Part shown: positions 15,949 through 26,516 of the stretch, in pieces
Layout of the letters: every line of letters starts with the position of its first letter
Numbering within the stretch: the stretch's first letter is position 1
From: Alphaproteobacteria bacterium
GTDB lineage: Bacteria > Pseudomonadota > Alphaproteobacteria > CAAHEQ01 > UBA3637
Direction of reading: 5' to 3'
Assembly: GCA_017533325.1 (NCBI GenBank)
Contig: JAFXIF010000006.1
Span: forward strand, 1-39,929
Length of the DNA stretch: 39,929 nt
Notes under the pieces: generated by a model
Databases searched by the model: none
The model's input: only the letters and a program-made list of their open reading frames with translations
What the model was told of the DNA's origin: nothing
Position numbers and translations under genes: made by a program

Positions 15949-16293
15949 TCAAATATGGTCTTCCAGAGATGTTTTAATATCCGATATTTCTCTGATCAGC
16001 GCATCTGTTGCGGCATTATTTTTTTCTTTTTCAAAAACAGATGGTTCAGATGTTTTATCAGAATTTCTCAGCCGTTTTTGAACGCCTTTAATCGTGTATC
16101 CTTCCTTATAAAGATAATCACGGATTCTTGCTAATAAAACAACATCCTGAGCCTGATAATAACGGCGACCCATTCTCTTCATCGGTTTAATTTGGTGAAA
16201 CTGAGTTTCCCAAAAACGAAGAACGGTAGCGGGAACTTGTAAAAGTTCGGCAACTTCAGTGATGGTTCGATAGGCGTTTTCAGCCTTAAGCAT
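15949..16293 (-). CDS. MerR family transcriptional regulator
   Basis: A 114-aa protein whose N-terminal half is a MerR winged helix-turn-helix: [22 protein letters not shown] (split at residues 8-29), then [19 protein letters not shown]. The C-terminal part is short and lacks the Cys of metal sensors. The same MerR gene follows ihfA in many alphaproteobacteria. AGGAGA precedes the ATG; it begins 12 bp after ihfA and ends at the bidirectional terminator. Confidence 0.9.
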   Translation of the reverse strand: MLKAENAYRTITEVAELLQVPATVLRFWETQFHQIKPMKRMGRRYYQAQDVVLLARIRDYLYKEGYTIKGVQKRLRNSDKTSEPSVFEKEKNNAATDALIREISDIKTSLEDHI

Positions 16294-16305
16294 GGGTATC
16301 TCCTG

Positions 16306-16593
16306 TTATTTTAAAGTGCTTTTCAAAGTGTTTGATGCTTTGAAAGAAACAACCGTGCGAGGGGAAATGGCATGTTTGACACCTGTTTTAGGGTTACGGC
16401 CGATTCTTTCTTTCTTTGCATGAGGAATAAAAGATGCAAATTTAGAAATTTTAACTGTTTCACCTTTTGCCAATGCATCAATAATATCTTGCAAAATTTG
16501 TTCAATCAACTTAAATGATTCGGCATGGGAAAAACCAAGTTCCCGATAAATAGCATCTGCAATATCTGCACGTGTAATCGTTTTTTGTGTCAT
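16306..16593 (-). CDS. ihfA: Integration host factor subunit alpha
   Basis: A 95-aa DNABII protein starting MTQKTITRADIADAIYRELG, with the DNA-intercalating arm around GRNPKTGVKHAISPRTVV (about 62-79). IHF bends DNA strongly at specific sites. The position between fabH and merR is the standard alphaproteobacterial order and favours IHF-alpha over HU. A gap of about 90 bp separates it from fabH, so a promoter of its own is possible. Confidence 0.93.
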   Translation of the reverse strand: MTQKTITRADIADAIYRELGFSHAESFKLIEQILQDIIDALAKGETVKISKFASFIPHAKKERIGRNPKTGVKHAISPRTVVSFKASNTLKSTLK

Positions 16594-16686
16594 ATTTTTT
16601 TCCTTTTTTTATTTAAAATTTTCTGTTGTTAGAATGTCATAAATTTCAAATATAATCAACTACTTTTTTAATTTATAACAAAAAAA

Positions 16687-17658
16687 TTAAAGGCGGATTA
16701 AAGCGCCGGCCCAGGTAAAACCTGCACCCATTGCATCTAGTAAAATCAGATCGCCTTTTTTTAATTTTTGAGATTTAACACCCTCATATAATGCAAGTGG
16801 AATTGATGCAGCTGAAGTGTTTCCTTGTTCCGGTAAAGTGACGATAACTTTTTCCATTGGAATATCCAATTTTTTTGCTGTTCCTTCGATAATTCTTAAA
16901 TTTGCTTGGTGAGGGACAAGGTAATCGACATCAGAAAGCTTAATATTTGAAGTATCAATTAATTCTTGGGCAACATTTGAAAGATTTGTAACAGCATGTC
17001 TGAAAACCTCTCTACCTTCCATGTGAACAAACCCAGCAGTTTGTGTTCTTGAAACACCTCCGGTTGTTGTTAATAAATCTCTTAATCTGCCATCGGAATG
17101 CAAAATAATGTTGATAATTCCTGTATCTTTGTTTTCTTCGGTTTCTTCTTCGCCTTTAACAATCACTGCGCCGGCACCATCACCAAAAAGAACGCAAGTG
17201 TTTCTGTCTTTCCAATCAACAATTCTGGAAAGAGTTTCGGCACCGATAACAAGAGCAGTTTTAACACTTTTTGTCTTGATAAATTTATCAGCCACACTTA
17301 AAGCATACATGAATCCGGAGCAAGCAGCTTGAACATCAAATGCAAAAGCATTTATGGCTCCAAGTTCAGCTTGAACGCGCATGGCGGTTGCAGGTGTTGT
17401 GTCATCAGGGGTTGTAGTTGCCAAAATAATAAGGTCGATTTCATCTCCGGAAATTTTGGCATTTTTGAGGGCTTCTTTTGCAGCCAATACAGCTAGGGAT
17501 GAAGTTGTTTGCTCATCAGAAGCAATATGTCTTGATTGGATGCCCGTTCTTTCACGAATCCATTCATCACTGGTTTCAACCATTTTTTCCAAGTCAAAGT
17601 TTGTTAAAATTTTTTCCGGAAGGTATCCGCCGACACCAGCAATGATAGATTTAATCAT
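16687..17658 (-). CDS. fabH: 3-oxoacyl-ACP synthase III (FabH)
   Basis: A 323-aa condensing enzyme with the catalytic triad in place: C113 (VQAACSGFMYAL), His in VPHQANLRI near 250, and Asn in GNTSAASIP near 280. It condenses acetyl-CoA with malonyl-ACP to start fatty-acid synthesis. It lies 15 bp after plsX. The TSDEWIRERTGI motif near residue 29 is the expected FabH signature. Confidence 0.97.
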   Translation of the reverse strand: MIKSIIAGVGGYLPEKILTNFDLEKMVETSDEWIRERTGIQSRHIASDEQTTSSLAVLAAKEALKNAKISGDEIDLIILATTTPDDTTPATAMRVQAELGAINAFAFDVQAACSGFMYALSVADKFIKTKSVKTALVIGAETLSRIVDWKDRNTCVLFGDGAGAVIVKGEEETEENKDTGIINIILHSDGRLRDLLTTTGGVSRTQTAGFVHMEGREVFRHAVTNLSNVAQELIDTSNIKLSDVDYLVPHQANLRIIEGTAKKLDIPMEKVIVTLPEQGNTSAASIPLALYEGVKSQKLKKGDLILLDAMGAGFTWAGALIRL

Positions 17659-17673
17659 TTTATAACCCTTTTT

Positions 17674-18717
17674 TTATTCAATAACTTCGTCTGGAATATC
17701 TACATCAATTGTGTGACGCAGTTCTTCCTTAATTTTGTTGCACAAATCATTTTTTGCCATTCGGATGGCTGATTCAATTGCACAGGCAAAAGCATACGCA
17801 TCCGCACCACCATGACTTTTAACCGATATTCCTTTTAAGCCTAAGAACATGGCGCCATTATAATTTCTCGGGTCCATTTTTTTCTTCATTTTTAAAAGAG
17901 CCGGTGTTGCCAGCATGAAGCCGATTTTTGATATAATTGATTGACGAATGGTTTGTTTTAAAACATTTGAAATGAATTTTGCGGTTCCTTCAATTGTTTT
18001 AAGAGCAACATTTCCGGAAAACCCATCAGACACAATCACATCCGCTTTGCCGGCACAAATATCATTTCCTTCGACAAATCCAATGAAGTTAATTTTGCCG
18101 TCTAATGATTTTAATGTTGTAGCGGCTTCTTTAATTTCATCCCGACCTTTTGTTTCTTCAGATCCGATATTAAGTAATCCGACACTCGGATGCTCGGTTT
18201 TATACAAAACCCGATGAAGAACATGCCCCATAATGGCAAATTCCACAAGGTTTTGCGAATTGCATTCCGCATTTGCGCCCAAATCAAGGGCAACAAGGGG
18301 ATTTTTGCTTGTTGGTAAAATAGCCGCAATAGCCGGTCTGTCAATGCCGGATAATGTTCCAAGACAAATTTTACTCATTGCCATAAGGGCGCCGGTATTC
18401 CCGGCAGAAACAACCGCTTTGGAATAGCCGTTTCTAACAGACATAATGGCTTTCCACATGCTGCTTTCACGTCCACTACGAATCGCCACGGACGGTTTCG
18501 CGTCTCCGCTGATAACATCGGTTGTATGATGGATTTTATATCTTGTATCCGGAATGTGATACTCGTCCGCCAAACTTTTTATTTTTTCTTCATCTCCAAA
18601 TAAAAAGAAAAACGTATCCGAATCTTTTTTGATAACCCGGCTGACGCCTTCGATCACTGATTGGGGAGCATTATCGCCCCCCATTGCATCAATTGATATG
18701 ACTAATGTTTCACTCAA
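17674..18717 (-). CDS. plsX: Phosphate acyltransferase PlsX
   Basis: A 347-aa protein starting SETLVISIDAMGGDNAP, the PlsX signature, with SAGNTGALMA, ALDLGANAECNSQNLVEFA and VSDGFSGNVALK further on. PlsX makes acyl-phosphate from acyl-ACP, the first step of the PlsX/PlsY phospholipid route. It sits between rpmF and fabH, so lipid supply and ribosome synthesis share a transcript. Confidence 0.97.
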   Translation of the reverse strand: MSETLVISIDAMGGDNAPQSVIEGVSRVIKKDSDTFFFLFGDEEKIKSLADEYHIPDTRYKIHHTTDVISGDAKPSVAIRSGRESSMWKAIMSVRNGYSKAVVSAGNTGALMAMSKICLGTLSGIDRPAIAAILPTSKNPLVALDLGANAECNSQNLVEFAIMGHVLHRVLYKTEHPSVGLLNIGSEETKGRDEIKEAATTLKSLDGKINFIGFVEGNDICAGKADVIVSDGFSGNVALKTIEGTAKFISNVLKQTIRQSIISKIGFMLATPALLKMKKKMDPRNYNGAMFLGLKGISVKSHGGADAYAFACAIESAIRMAKNDLCNKIKEELRHTIDVDIPDEVIE

Positions 18718-18729
18718 CAGTCAAATTCC

Positions 18730-18921
18730 TTATTTTGCTTCAGATGATTCCTTTACAATAATATCTTTTTTATTGTAATGACCGCATGATTCACAAACGT
18801 GGTGTGGACGAACCAATTCACCGCACTTTGGGCATTCAATGCAAGCATTTGTGCCTAAAGCCAAATGTGAACGACGCATGTTCTTTTTGGATTTAGATGT
18901 TTTTTTCTTAGGTACTGCCAT
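18730..18921 (-). CDS. rpmF: 50S ribosomal protein bL32 (zinc form)
   Basis: A 63-aa protein starting [19 protein letters not shown], with four zinc-binding cysteines, C30 and C33 (CPKC) and C43 and C46 (CESC). First gene of the rpmF-plsX-fabH unit. Confidence 0.97.
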   Translation of the reverse strand: MAVPKKKTSKSKKNMRRSHLALGTNACIECPKCGELVRPHHVCESCGHYNKKDIIVKESSEAK

Positions 18922-18993
18922 TTTAATCTCTCTTCTTCATTTTAATATACTAAACACCAACCATTGATGTTTTTTGCTTATAATAGGTCTTAT

Positions 18994-19022
18994 CTTATAC
19001 ATAAAAAATAATTAATTTGCAA
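18994..19022 (-). promoter_or_regulatory. Promoter of the rpmF-plsX-fabH operon
   Basis: On the minus strand: TTGCAA (19017-19022), 17-bp spacer, TATAAG (18994-18999). It lies about 70 bp upstream of the rpmF start and is the best match in the rpmF-ydbH gap. Confidence 0.6.
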
Positions 19023-19079
19023 GCATTTTTTTATAAATCTTGAAAAATTTATATAGATTTTAATATGTTGTTTTCGTTT

Positions 19080-21719
19080 TTAGTTCCCAAAAAGTTGTTT
19101 TTGCATTTTTAAAATGTTTGAAGGAAGAGGTAAAGTTGCTTCCGGCTTAAATAAATCTTGGAAGTTGAATGTTTTGTCTGCTCTGTAAAAAGTTCGTTCA
19201 GTTTCATTTTTTTCGCGACCTTCAAAATTAATATAGGCATCTAAAACATTTTTTTCTTTAGAGTTTAAAACGATGGTGCCGCTACGAACGGAATATTCGT
19301 TTCCTGTTTTAAAGAAATTATTTTTTAATTCTTCATTTGTGCCGTTATAAAGAAGCGTTGCATTGATTAATCTTGCTTCTGCGTTATTTATTTTTGTGCT
19401 GTTTGGAGTGGCTTCAATCGGAATATATATACTGCCTGTTCCGTCAAGCGTCAAATCTTTTATGTTTAAATAAGGATTAACATCTTTCCATTCAAACGAG
19501 CCATTTCTAAAATAAAGTAAAGAGCTATATGATTTATAAGGAATGGTTGTATGGTCAGCTGTGAGCGGAATACCTGCAAAAGAACCGGTAAGAGAGAAAA
19601 GTCTTAATAATTGGTTTTCAAATTTAACAGAAGCGCGAACATTTTGTAACGGAATGGCTGCTTCAATTTCGTCAATGGCTAAATTTTGAGTGGCCTGTGA
19701 AACAAACGGTGTTAAGGATTGTAGTGTCAAAACCGTGTTTAAGTTTTTAACTTTGGTTTCTCCTTTTGCAAAACTGATGTTTTTTAAGGAAAGATACATT
19801 GGACCGGAAATTTGACGTTCATTTTTCCAGTCGATATTGCCGTATAAGGATAATTTTCCGGTTAGATCAGTTAACGTTGAAGGGAAAAGATCTGAAATTT
19901 CTGAAATATTTGGAATATGTGCCAAATTAACAGGAGGCATATAAATTGTGCCGGAGAAATGACCGGAATTCAGGTTAATTGTGCCGTTAAAAAGAGTTTC
20001 AATTTGACCGTTTGCAAAAATGGCTTTTGCTTTTGCATCTCCGTTTTCGGATTGAATATCTAAAGAAAACGGTTGTTTAATAATATTGTTTTCAAACAAT
20101 TTAATGTAATTTGTGCTTAAAGCAAATTGGTTAACAGTATTATAAATATCTTTGATGTAAACGGTTGCATTTTTTATTTCTTGCGATTTGTTTTTGAAAC
20201 TCAAATTGGTTGCAGAAAAAGATGCCGGTTGATCCGGTTTTGTTGTATCTGTTGCAATTATAAATTCTTTACTGGTTAATTCAAGAGGCGTATTGGTTAT
20301 AGATTTTTTACCTTTGAAATCCAAATTTTCCCCTTTTAAATTAATATTAAAAAAGCTGTTTGCGAATTTTATTGTATTATTTTGTGGAAGAATATTAAAG
20401 AGTAAAGGGCTGGTATTTGTATATGAGTTCACACCGTCTTTGTATGAAATTTCTTTAATTCTTATGGAAGAAGGTGCTGTAACATCAATTTGACAAATTC
20501 GTTTTTGGCAATTTAAGTTTCCATTAATGGTGGATTTTAAATTGCTTAATTCAAAGGATGGATGTGTTAATGTTTCAATATCAACAGAAAAAGGTTTTTT
20601 TGTTGTAAATGAAGAGAAGGAATTTAACTGCAGTCCTTTGAAATTAAAAGATATATCAGAATCTATCTGATTTTTATCATCTTGTGTATGTGATCTTGTA
20701 TAGGTCGCTATCCCTTCAAAAAGAGCATTATTTTTTTTCAAGTCAACAAAAAGTTTTTTTTGGGAGGAGCCTAATGAAAAATTTGTTTCAACAGTTAATT
20801 CTTTTGGAGAAAGCTCTTCTGTTTTAAGAGTGATAGATCCGGAAACATTTTCTGGTTTTTTGCTCAAAATATCGGTGCTTCCGCGCAAATTCTTGATTGA
20901 CCAGACAAAATCATTCCCTTCTTTTAAGATGGTTAAATGGGCCATCAGGTTTGTGTTGCCTTCTTTAATACGTAATGGCACGTCCATTCTGTTATTATTT
21001 TCAATGGTTGCATCCATAGAAAAGTTGATAGGAATTTTGTAATTTTCACCTTCAAGTTCAAGAATGCCGCTTTTAATAACAACGGTATGAATATCGATTT
21101 TGGACTTTTCGCTTAAATTTAAAATAAGAGAAAAAAGAGGGCTGAGCTTAACGGAGTTTTGATTTTCTTTAATTTTAACAACAACATTTTCAAGTTCAAC
21201 GCGTTCAACCTTTTTCCGTAAAAAATCACCAAATGTTGAATAAAGATTCATATATGAAACGCGATATGTTTTTTCTTCATCTTCGAGCCCTGCAATTTGA
21301 ATGTGAGATAAAGAGTTATCCACAACCTTAAGTGATTCAACAGAGATTTCATTCTTTTTCAAATGATTACCGACAATTGTCGGAAAGTGAATTTTTGAAT
21401 AATGAATGGTGCTGATCATAGTGATACCGCCGGCATAAATCAGCGAAAGGAAAAAGGCCCATAAATAAGAGCAAATCTTGAAAAAATCTTTATGATTACG
21501 TTTAAGAGAATCGATAAAGAGTGTTGTTTTCATTACAAAAACAATAGAAAAAGAGGATAAAGATTTATGAACAACCTTCTTTTTCTTTTTTTTAGCAAGA
21601 TCTTTTTGAATATCAGCAGAGGCGATTTGGTGAAGCAATTCACCTTCACTGTTTAAACCATAAGCCGGTCTTGCGGCTTGTTTAGTTTCCGTTTGATTTT
21701 GTTCTTGATCTTCTGCCAT
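19080..21719 (-). CDS. YdbH-like (AsmA/TamB-type) intermembrane lipid transport protein
   Basis: An 879-aa protein. The cytoplasmic N-terminus (about 60 aa) is followed by one membrane segment (KICSYLWAFFLSLIYAGGIT, about 82-101) and a very long periplasmic region of repeating beta-strands. The C-terminal part (VNLAHIPNISEISDLFP, LTGKLSLYGNIDWKNERQ, TQNLAIDEIEAAIPLQNV) follows the pattern of the YdbH domain. In E. coli, YdbH, TamB and YhdP bridge the inner and outer membranes and carry phospholipid. Here it follows bamD-recN-ligA on the same strand, with a 66-bp gap after ligA. Family placement rests on the C-terminal pattern and overall form. Confidence 0.75.
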   Translation of the reverse strand: MAEDQEQNQTETKQAARPAYGLNSEGELLHQIASADIQKDLAKKKKKKVVHKSLSSFSIVFVMKTTLFIDSLKRNHKDFFKICSYLWAFFLSLIYAGGITMISTIHYSKIHFPTIVGNHLKKNEISVESLKVVDNSLSHIQIAGLEDEEKTYRVSYMNLYSTFGDFLRKKVERVELENVVVKIKENQNSVKLSPLFSLILNLSEKSKIDIHTVVIKSGILELEGENYKIPINFSMDATIENNNRMDVPLRIKEGNTNLMAHLTILKEGNDFVWSIKNLRGSTDILSKKPENVSGSITLKTEELSPKELTVETNFSLGSSQKKLFVDLKKNNALFEGIATYTRSHTQDDKNQIDSDISFNFKGLQLNSFSSFTTKKPFSVDIETLTHPSFELSNLKSTINGNLNCQKRICQIDVTAPSSIRIKEISYKDGVNSYTNTSPLLFNILPQNNTIKFANSFFNINLKGENLDFKGKKSITNTPLELTSKEFIIATDTTKPDQPASFSATNLSFKNKSQEIKNATVYIKDIYNTVNQFALSTNYIKLFENNIIKQPFSLDIQSENGDAKAKAIFANGQIETLFNGTINLNSGHFSGTIYMPPVNLAHIPNISEISDLFPSTLTDLTGKLSLYGNIDWKNERQISGPMYLSLKNISFAKGETKVKNLNTVLTLQSLTPFVSQATQNLAIDEIEAAIPLQNVRASVKFENQLLRLFSLTGSFAGIPLTADHTTIPYKSYSSLLYFRNGSFEWKDVNPYLNIKDLTLDGTGSIYIPIEATPNSTKINNAEARLINATLLYNGTNEELKNNFFKTGNEYSVRSGTIVLNSKEKNVLDAYINFEGREKNETERTFYRADKTFNFQDLFKPEATLPLPSNILKMQKQLFGN

Positions 21720-21785
21720 TTTTTTAACCCCGATTTTAAGACAAAATTCTTTCCCCTTATCTTAAAAAATATCATAACTATTTTT

Positions 21786-23891
<2,106 letters not shown>

Positions 23892-25568
23892 TTAAAGTAA
23901 CGTTTTTTGTTTGAAGAGTAATTCTTTTGCCATTTCAAGACCCGTTTGGGTAATTTTATCGCCGGATAACATACGGGCAATTTCTGTTAAACGCTCTTCA
24001 TCGGTTAATTTTTGAACAGATGTAATAATTTTCCCGCCTTTTTCCGATTTGGAAACGGTCCAATGTTGTAAACCATATGAAGCAACTTGTGGCGCATGAG
24101 TAACGGCAATAACCTGACAGTCCGAGGCCAGTTTATTTAATCTTGAACCAATGGCATCTGCGGTTGCGCCTCCGACACCACTGTCAATTTCATCAAAAAC
24201 AATGGTCGGTAGTGCGCTTTGTTTGGCAAGATTGACTTTAAGTGCCAACATAAAGCGGGATAATTCCCCGCCGGATGCAATTTTATTTAAAGGAGCAAGG
24301 GGCGTTCCCGTGTTGGTTGAAACGGTAAATGTAACCATATCCAATCCTGTTTCAGAGGCTTCGCTGAAAGGTTTTTGCTCAACAACAGTTTTAAAAACAG
24401 CTTTTTCAAGTTTTAATGCCGGTAATTCAGCTTTAACTTTTTCATCCAATTGTTGGGCAACTTTTTTTCTTTTTTCGGATAATTTATTTGCTTGTTCGAT
24501 AAATGTATTTAATAATGCTTTTTCTTTGGCTTCAAGTTGTTTTAAAGTATCATCCGCATTGTCAATGGCAACGAGTTCAGTTTTTAATCTTTGAATTAAA
24601 TCAGGCAAATCATCAATATTTGTTTGATGCCGTCTTGCGGCCGCTCTTAAGGCAAACAATCTGTCATCGATAATCGGTAACTCGCTGGTATCCCCAAAAT
24701 TTTCCGTTATTTGCTCTAGCTTATATTCTGCTTCGGATAAAAGATTTTGGGATTGGTCAAGAATTTCAATAATTTCGGTGAATGATTTTTCATCATATTG
24801 GCTGGCTTTTTCAAGGTGACGGGTTGCCAATGCCAGTTGCCGTTCAACACCATTTTGTTCATCCGAAAGAAGTTGATATGCCGAAGCGGTAGCTGAAAGA
24901 ATTTTTTCACTGTTCATTAAATTGGTGCGTTTTTGAACAAGGGATTCTTCTTCGCCGACTAAAGGGTTTAGGTTTTCCAAATCTTCAAGAGATTGTTCAA
25001 GATATTCTTTTTGTTTTTCAGCGTTTTCAAGTTTTTCTTTTGCTAAAGCTGTTTCTTTTACGGCTTTTTGATAGCTGTGCCATAATTCTTTTGTTTTTGC
25101 CTCGTCAGCACTTAATTTTCCAAAAGTATCAAGAACAAATAAATGAGTTGAGGGATTAAGCAAGCTATGAGTTGAAAATTGCCCATGAATTTCAACCAAG
25201 CTTTCGCCGATTGCTTTTAAAAATGAAACACTGACATTTTGGTCATTTATAAAAGATTTGCTTTTTCCTTCTTTTGTAACAACTCTGCGAATTAAAATAT
25301 TTCCTTCTTCGCATTCAATTCCTTGCTCTGTTAAAAAAGAAATAACTTCCGGCGATACGGCGGAAAATTCAGCCGCAACAGAAAGTTGATTTTCACCATA
25401 TCGGACCAACGAAGAATCGGCTCTCGCTCCCAAAAGGAGAGATAAAGAATCCAGCAAAATTGATTTACCCGCGCCGGTTTCTCCGGTGAAAACCCCCATT
25501 CCTTTTTCAAAAGTTAAATCAAGTTTGTCAATTAAAACAACATTACGAATTGACAAAGAATCAATCAT
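23892..25568 (-). CDS. recN: DNA repair protein RecN
   Basis: A 558-aa SMC-like ATPase. Walker A is GETGAGKSILLD (29-40), the middle third is two coiled-coil arms, and the ABC signature LASGGELSRFMLALK-like segment (IASGGELSRFMLALK) and Walker B TIVFDEIDSGVGG lie near the C-terminus. RecN acts at double-strand breaks. Its ATG directly abuts the bamD stop (TAGATG), so translation is coupled. Confidence 0.97.
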   Translation of the reverse strand: MIDSLSIRNVVLIDKLDLTFEKGMGVFTGETGAGKSILLDSLSLLLGARADSSLVRYGENQLSVAAEFSAVSPEVISFLTEQGIECEEGNILIRRVVTKEGKSKSFINDQNVSVSFLKAIGESLVEIHGQFSTHSLLNPSTHLFVLDTFGKLSADEAKTKELWHSYQKAVKETALAKEKLENAEKQKEYLEQSLEDLENLNPLVGEEESLVQKRTNLMNSEKILSATASAYQLLSDEQNGVERQLALATRHLEKASQYDEKSFTEIIEILDQSQNLLSEAEYKLEQITENFGDTSELPIIDDRLFALRAAARRHQTNIDDLPDLIQRLKTELVAIDNADDTLKQLEAKEKALLNTFIEQANKLSEKRKKVAQQLDEKVKAELPALKLEKAVFKTVVEQKPFSEASETGLDMVTFTVSTNTGTPLAPLNKIASGGELSRFMLALKVNLAKQSALPTIVFDEIDSGVGGATADAIGSRLNKLASDCQVIAVTHAPQVASYGLQHWTVSKSEKGGKIITSVQKLTDEERLTEIARMLSGDKITQTGLEMAKELLFKQKTLL

Positions 25569-26327
25569 CTATTTCTCTTTTTTATATTTTTGAATTATGG
25601 TTTTTGTTTTTTGAGTCCAAATGCTTTTCGGATAATAATAATTTAAAATCTTTTGCATTTCTTCGGCTTGCGATATCATTCCAAGGGCGATATAACAACC
25701 CGCTAATCGATAAAGAGCTTCTGAAGATTGATTTGCATTCGGATAGTCGAGAAGAACGGATTGGAATCGGTTTAATGCCGGAACATATTCTTTCGATTTT
25801 TGATAGTATCGTCCAACAGCCATTTCTTTTCCCGCCAAATGAGAATAAATCTCTTTTAATTTTTCATTTACATCCGGCACATAAACGGAATTTGGGAAGC
25901 GATAAAGAAGCTCTTTAAATGTTGCAAGAGCATCTTGAGTCATTTTTTGTTCGCGACTGACATCAGACATTTGCTCAAAATAGCAAAGACCTTTTAAATA
26001 ATAGGCATAGGCAATATTTCTGTTCCCCGGATGCAATTGAATGAACCGATCCAATGCTAAAATCGCATCATCATATTTATCGGCATTATAAAAAGAATAA
26101 GCAGCCATAATTTGAGCTCTTGGTGCCCAAACAGAATAGGGGTGTTGCCGTTCAACTTCGTCAAAATATTTTGCCGCTTCTTCATAATTTTTATCTTTAA
26201 AATAAGTATGGGCCTCTGTATAAAGATATTCAACAGGTGTATCGGGAATGGAATTATCACCGGCGGCACATCCTGTTAATAAGAAACCGACCAAAGAAAA
26301 ACAAAGTCCTGCTTTTAATTTTTTCAT
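25569..26327 (-). CDS. bamD: Outer membrane assembly lipoprotein BamD
   Basis: A 252-aa lipoprotein with signal peptide ending LLTGC (lipidated C20), then five TPR-like helical repeats (AHTYFKDKNYEEAAKYFDEV is the first). BamD is an essential part of the BAM complex that inserts outer-membrane beta-barrels. AAAGGATG precedes the ATG. In many alphaproteobacteria it sits between lpxC and recN; here lpxC is absent and the divergent pckG is next. Confidence 0.95.
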   Translation of the reverse strand: MKKLKAGLCFSLVGFLLTGCAAGDNSIPDTPVEYLYTEAHTYFKDKNYEEAAKYFDEVERQHPYSVWAPRAQIMAAYSFYNADKYDDAILALDRFIQLHPGNRNIAYAYYLKGLCYFEQMSDVSREQKMTQDALATFKELLYRFPNSVYVPDVNEKLKEIYSHLAGKEMAVGRYYQKSKEYVPALNRFQSVLLDYPNANQSSEALYRLAGCYIALGMISQAEEMQKILNYYYPKSIWTQKTKTIIQKYKKEK

Positions 26328-26358
26328 GATTACATCCTTTTCTTTTTTATTTTAATTA

Positions 26359-26387
26359 ATGCTAACAAAATTTCTTATGGATTTCAA
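26359..26387 (-). promoter_or_regulatory. Promoter of bamD-recN-ligA
   Basis: On the minus strand: TTGAAA (26382-26387), 17-bp spacer, TAGCAT (26359-26364) preceded by TGT, an extended -10. It lies 31 bp upstream of the bamD start. Confidence 0.6.
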
Positions 26388-26408
26388 CTTTTTTATTCTC
26401 ATATATGA

Positions 26409-26432
26409 AAAAACATAGCTCTATATGTTTTT
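26409..26432. repeat. Inverted repeat between divergent bamD and pckG promoters
   Basis: AAAAACATA (26409-26417) and TATGTTTTT (26424-26432) form a perfect 9-bp inverted repeat with a 6-bp centre. It lies between the two divergent promoters and could be an operator or a weak bidirectional terminator. Only the symmetry is seen. Confidence 0.5.
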
Positions 26433-26453
26433 AAAATTTTAACTAAAAATGTT

Positions 26454-26481
26454 TTGACTTTTTTGGGTGAATTGCTATCAT
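26454..26481 (+). promoter_or_regulatory. Promoter of pckG
   Basis: TTGACT (26454-26459), 16-bp spacer, TATCAT (26476-26481) preceded by TGC, an extended -10. The ATG is 35 bp further, with AGGAGAG between. Confidence 0.65.
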
Positions 26482-26516
26482 AATTTTATGTTTCATAAAC
26501 TTAGGAGAGATAAACA

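Noticed and set aside
15766-16134. A 122-codon plus-strand frame
   Set aside because: It runs over the divergent promoters, the tiny gene, the terminator and antisense to merR; no ribosome-binding site at its start.
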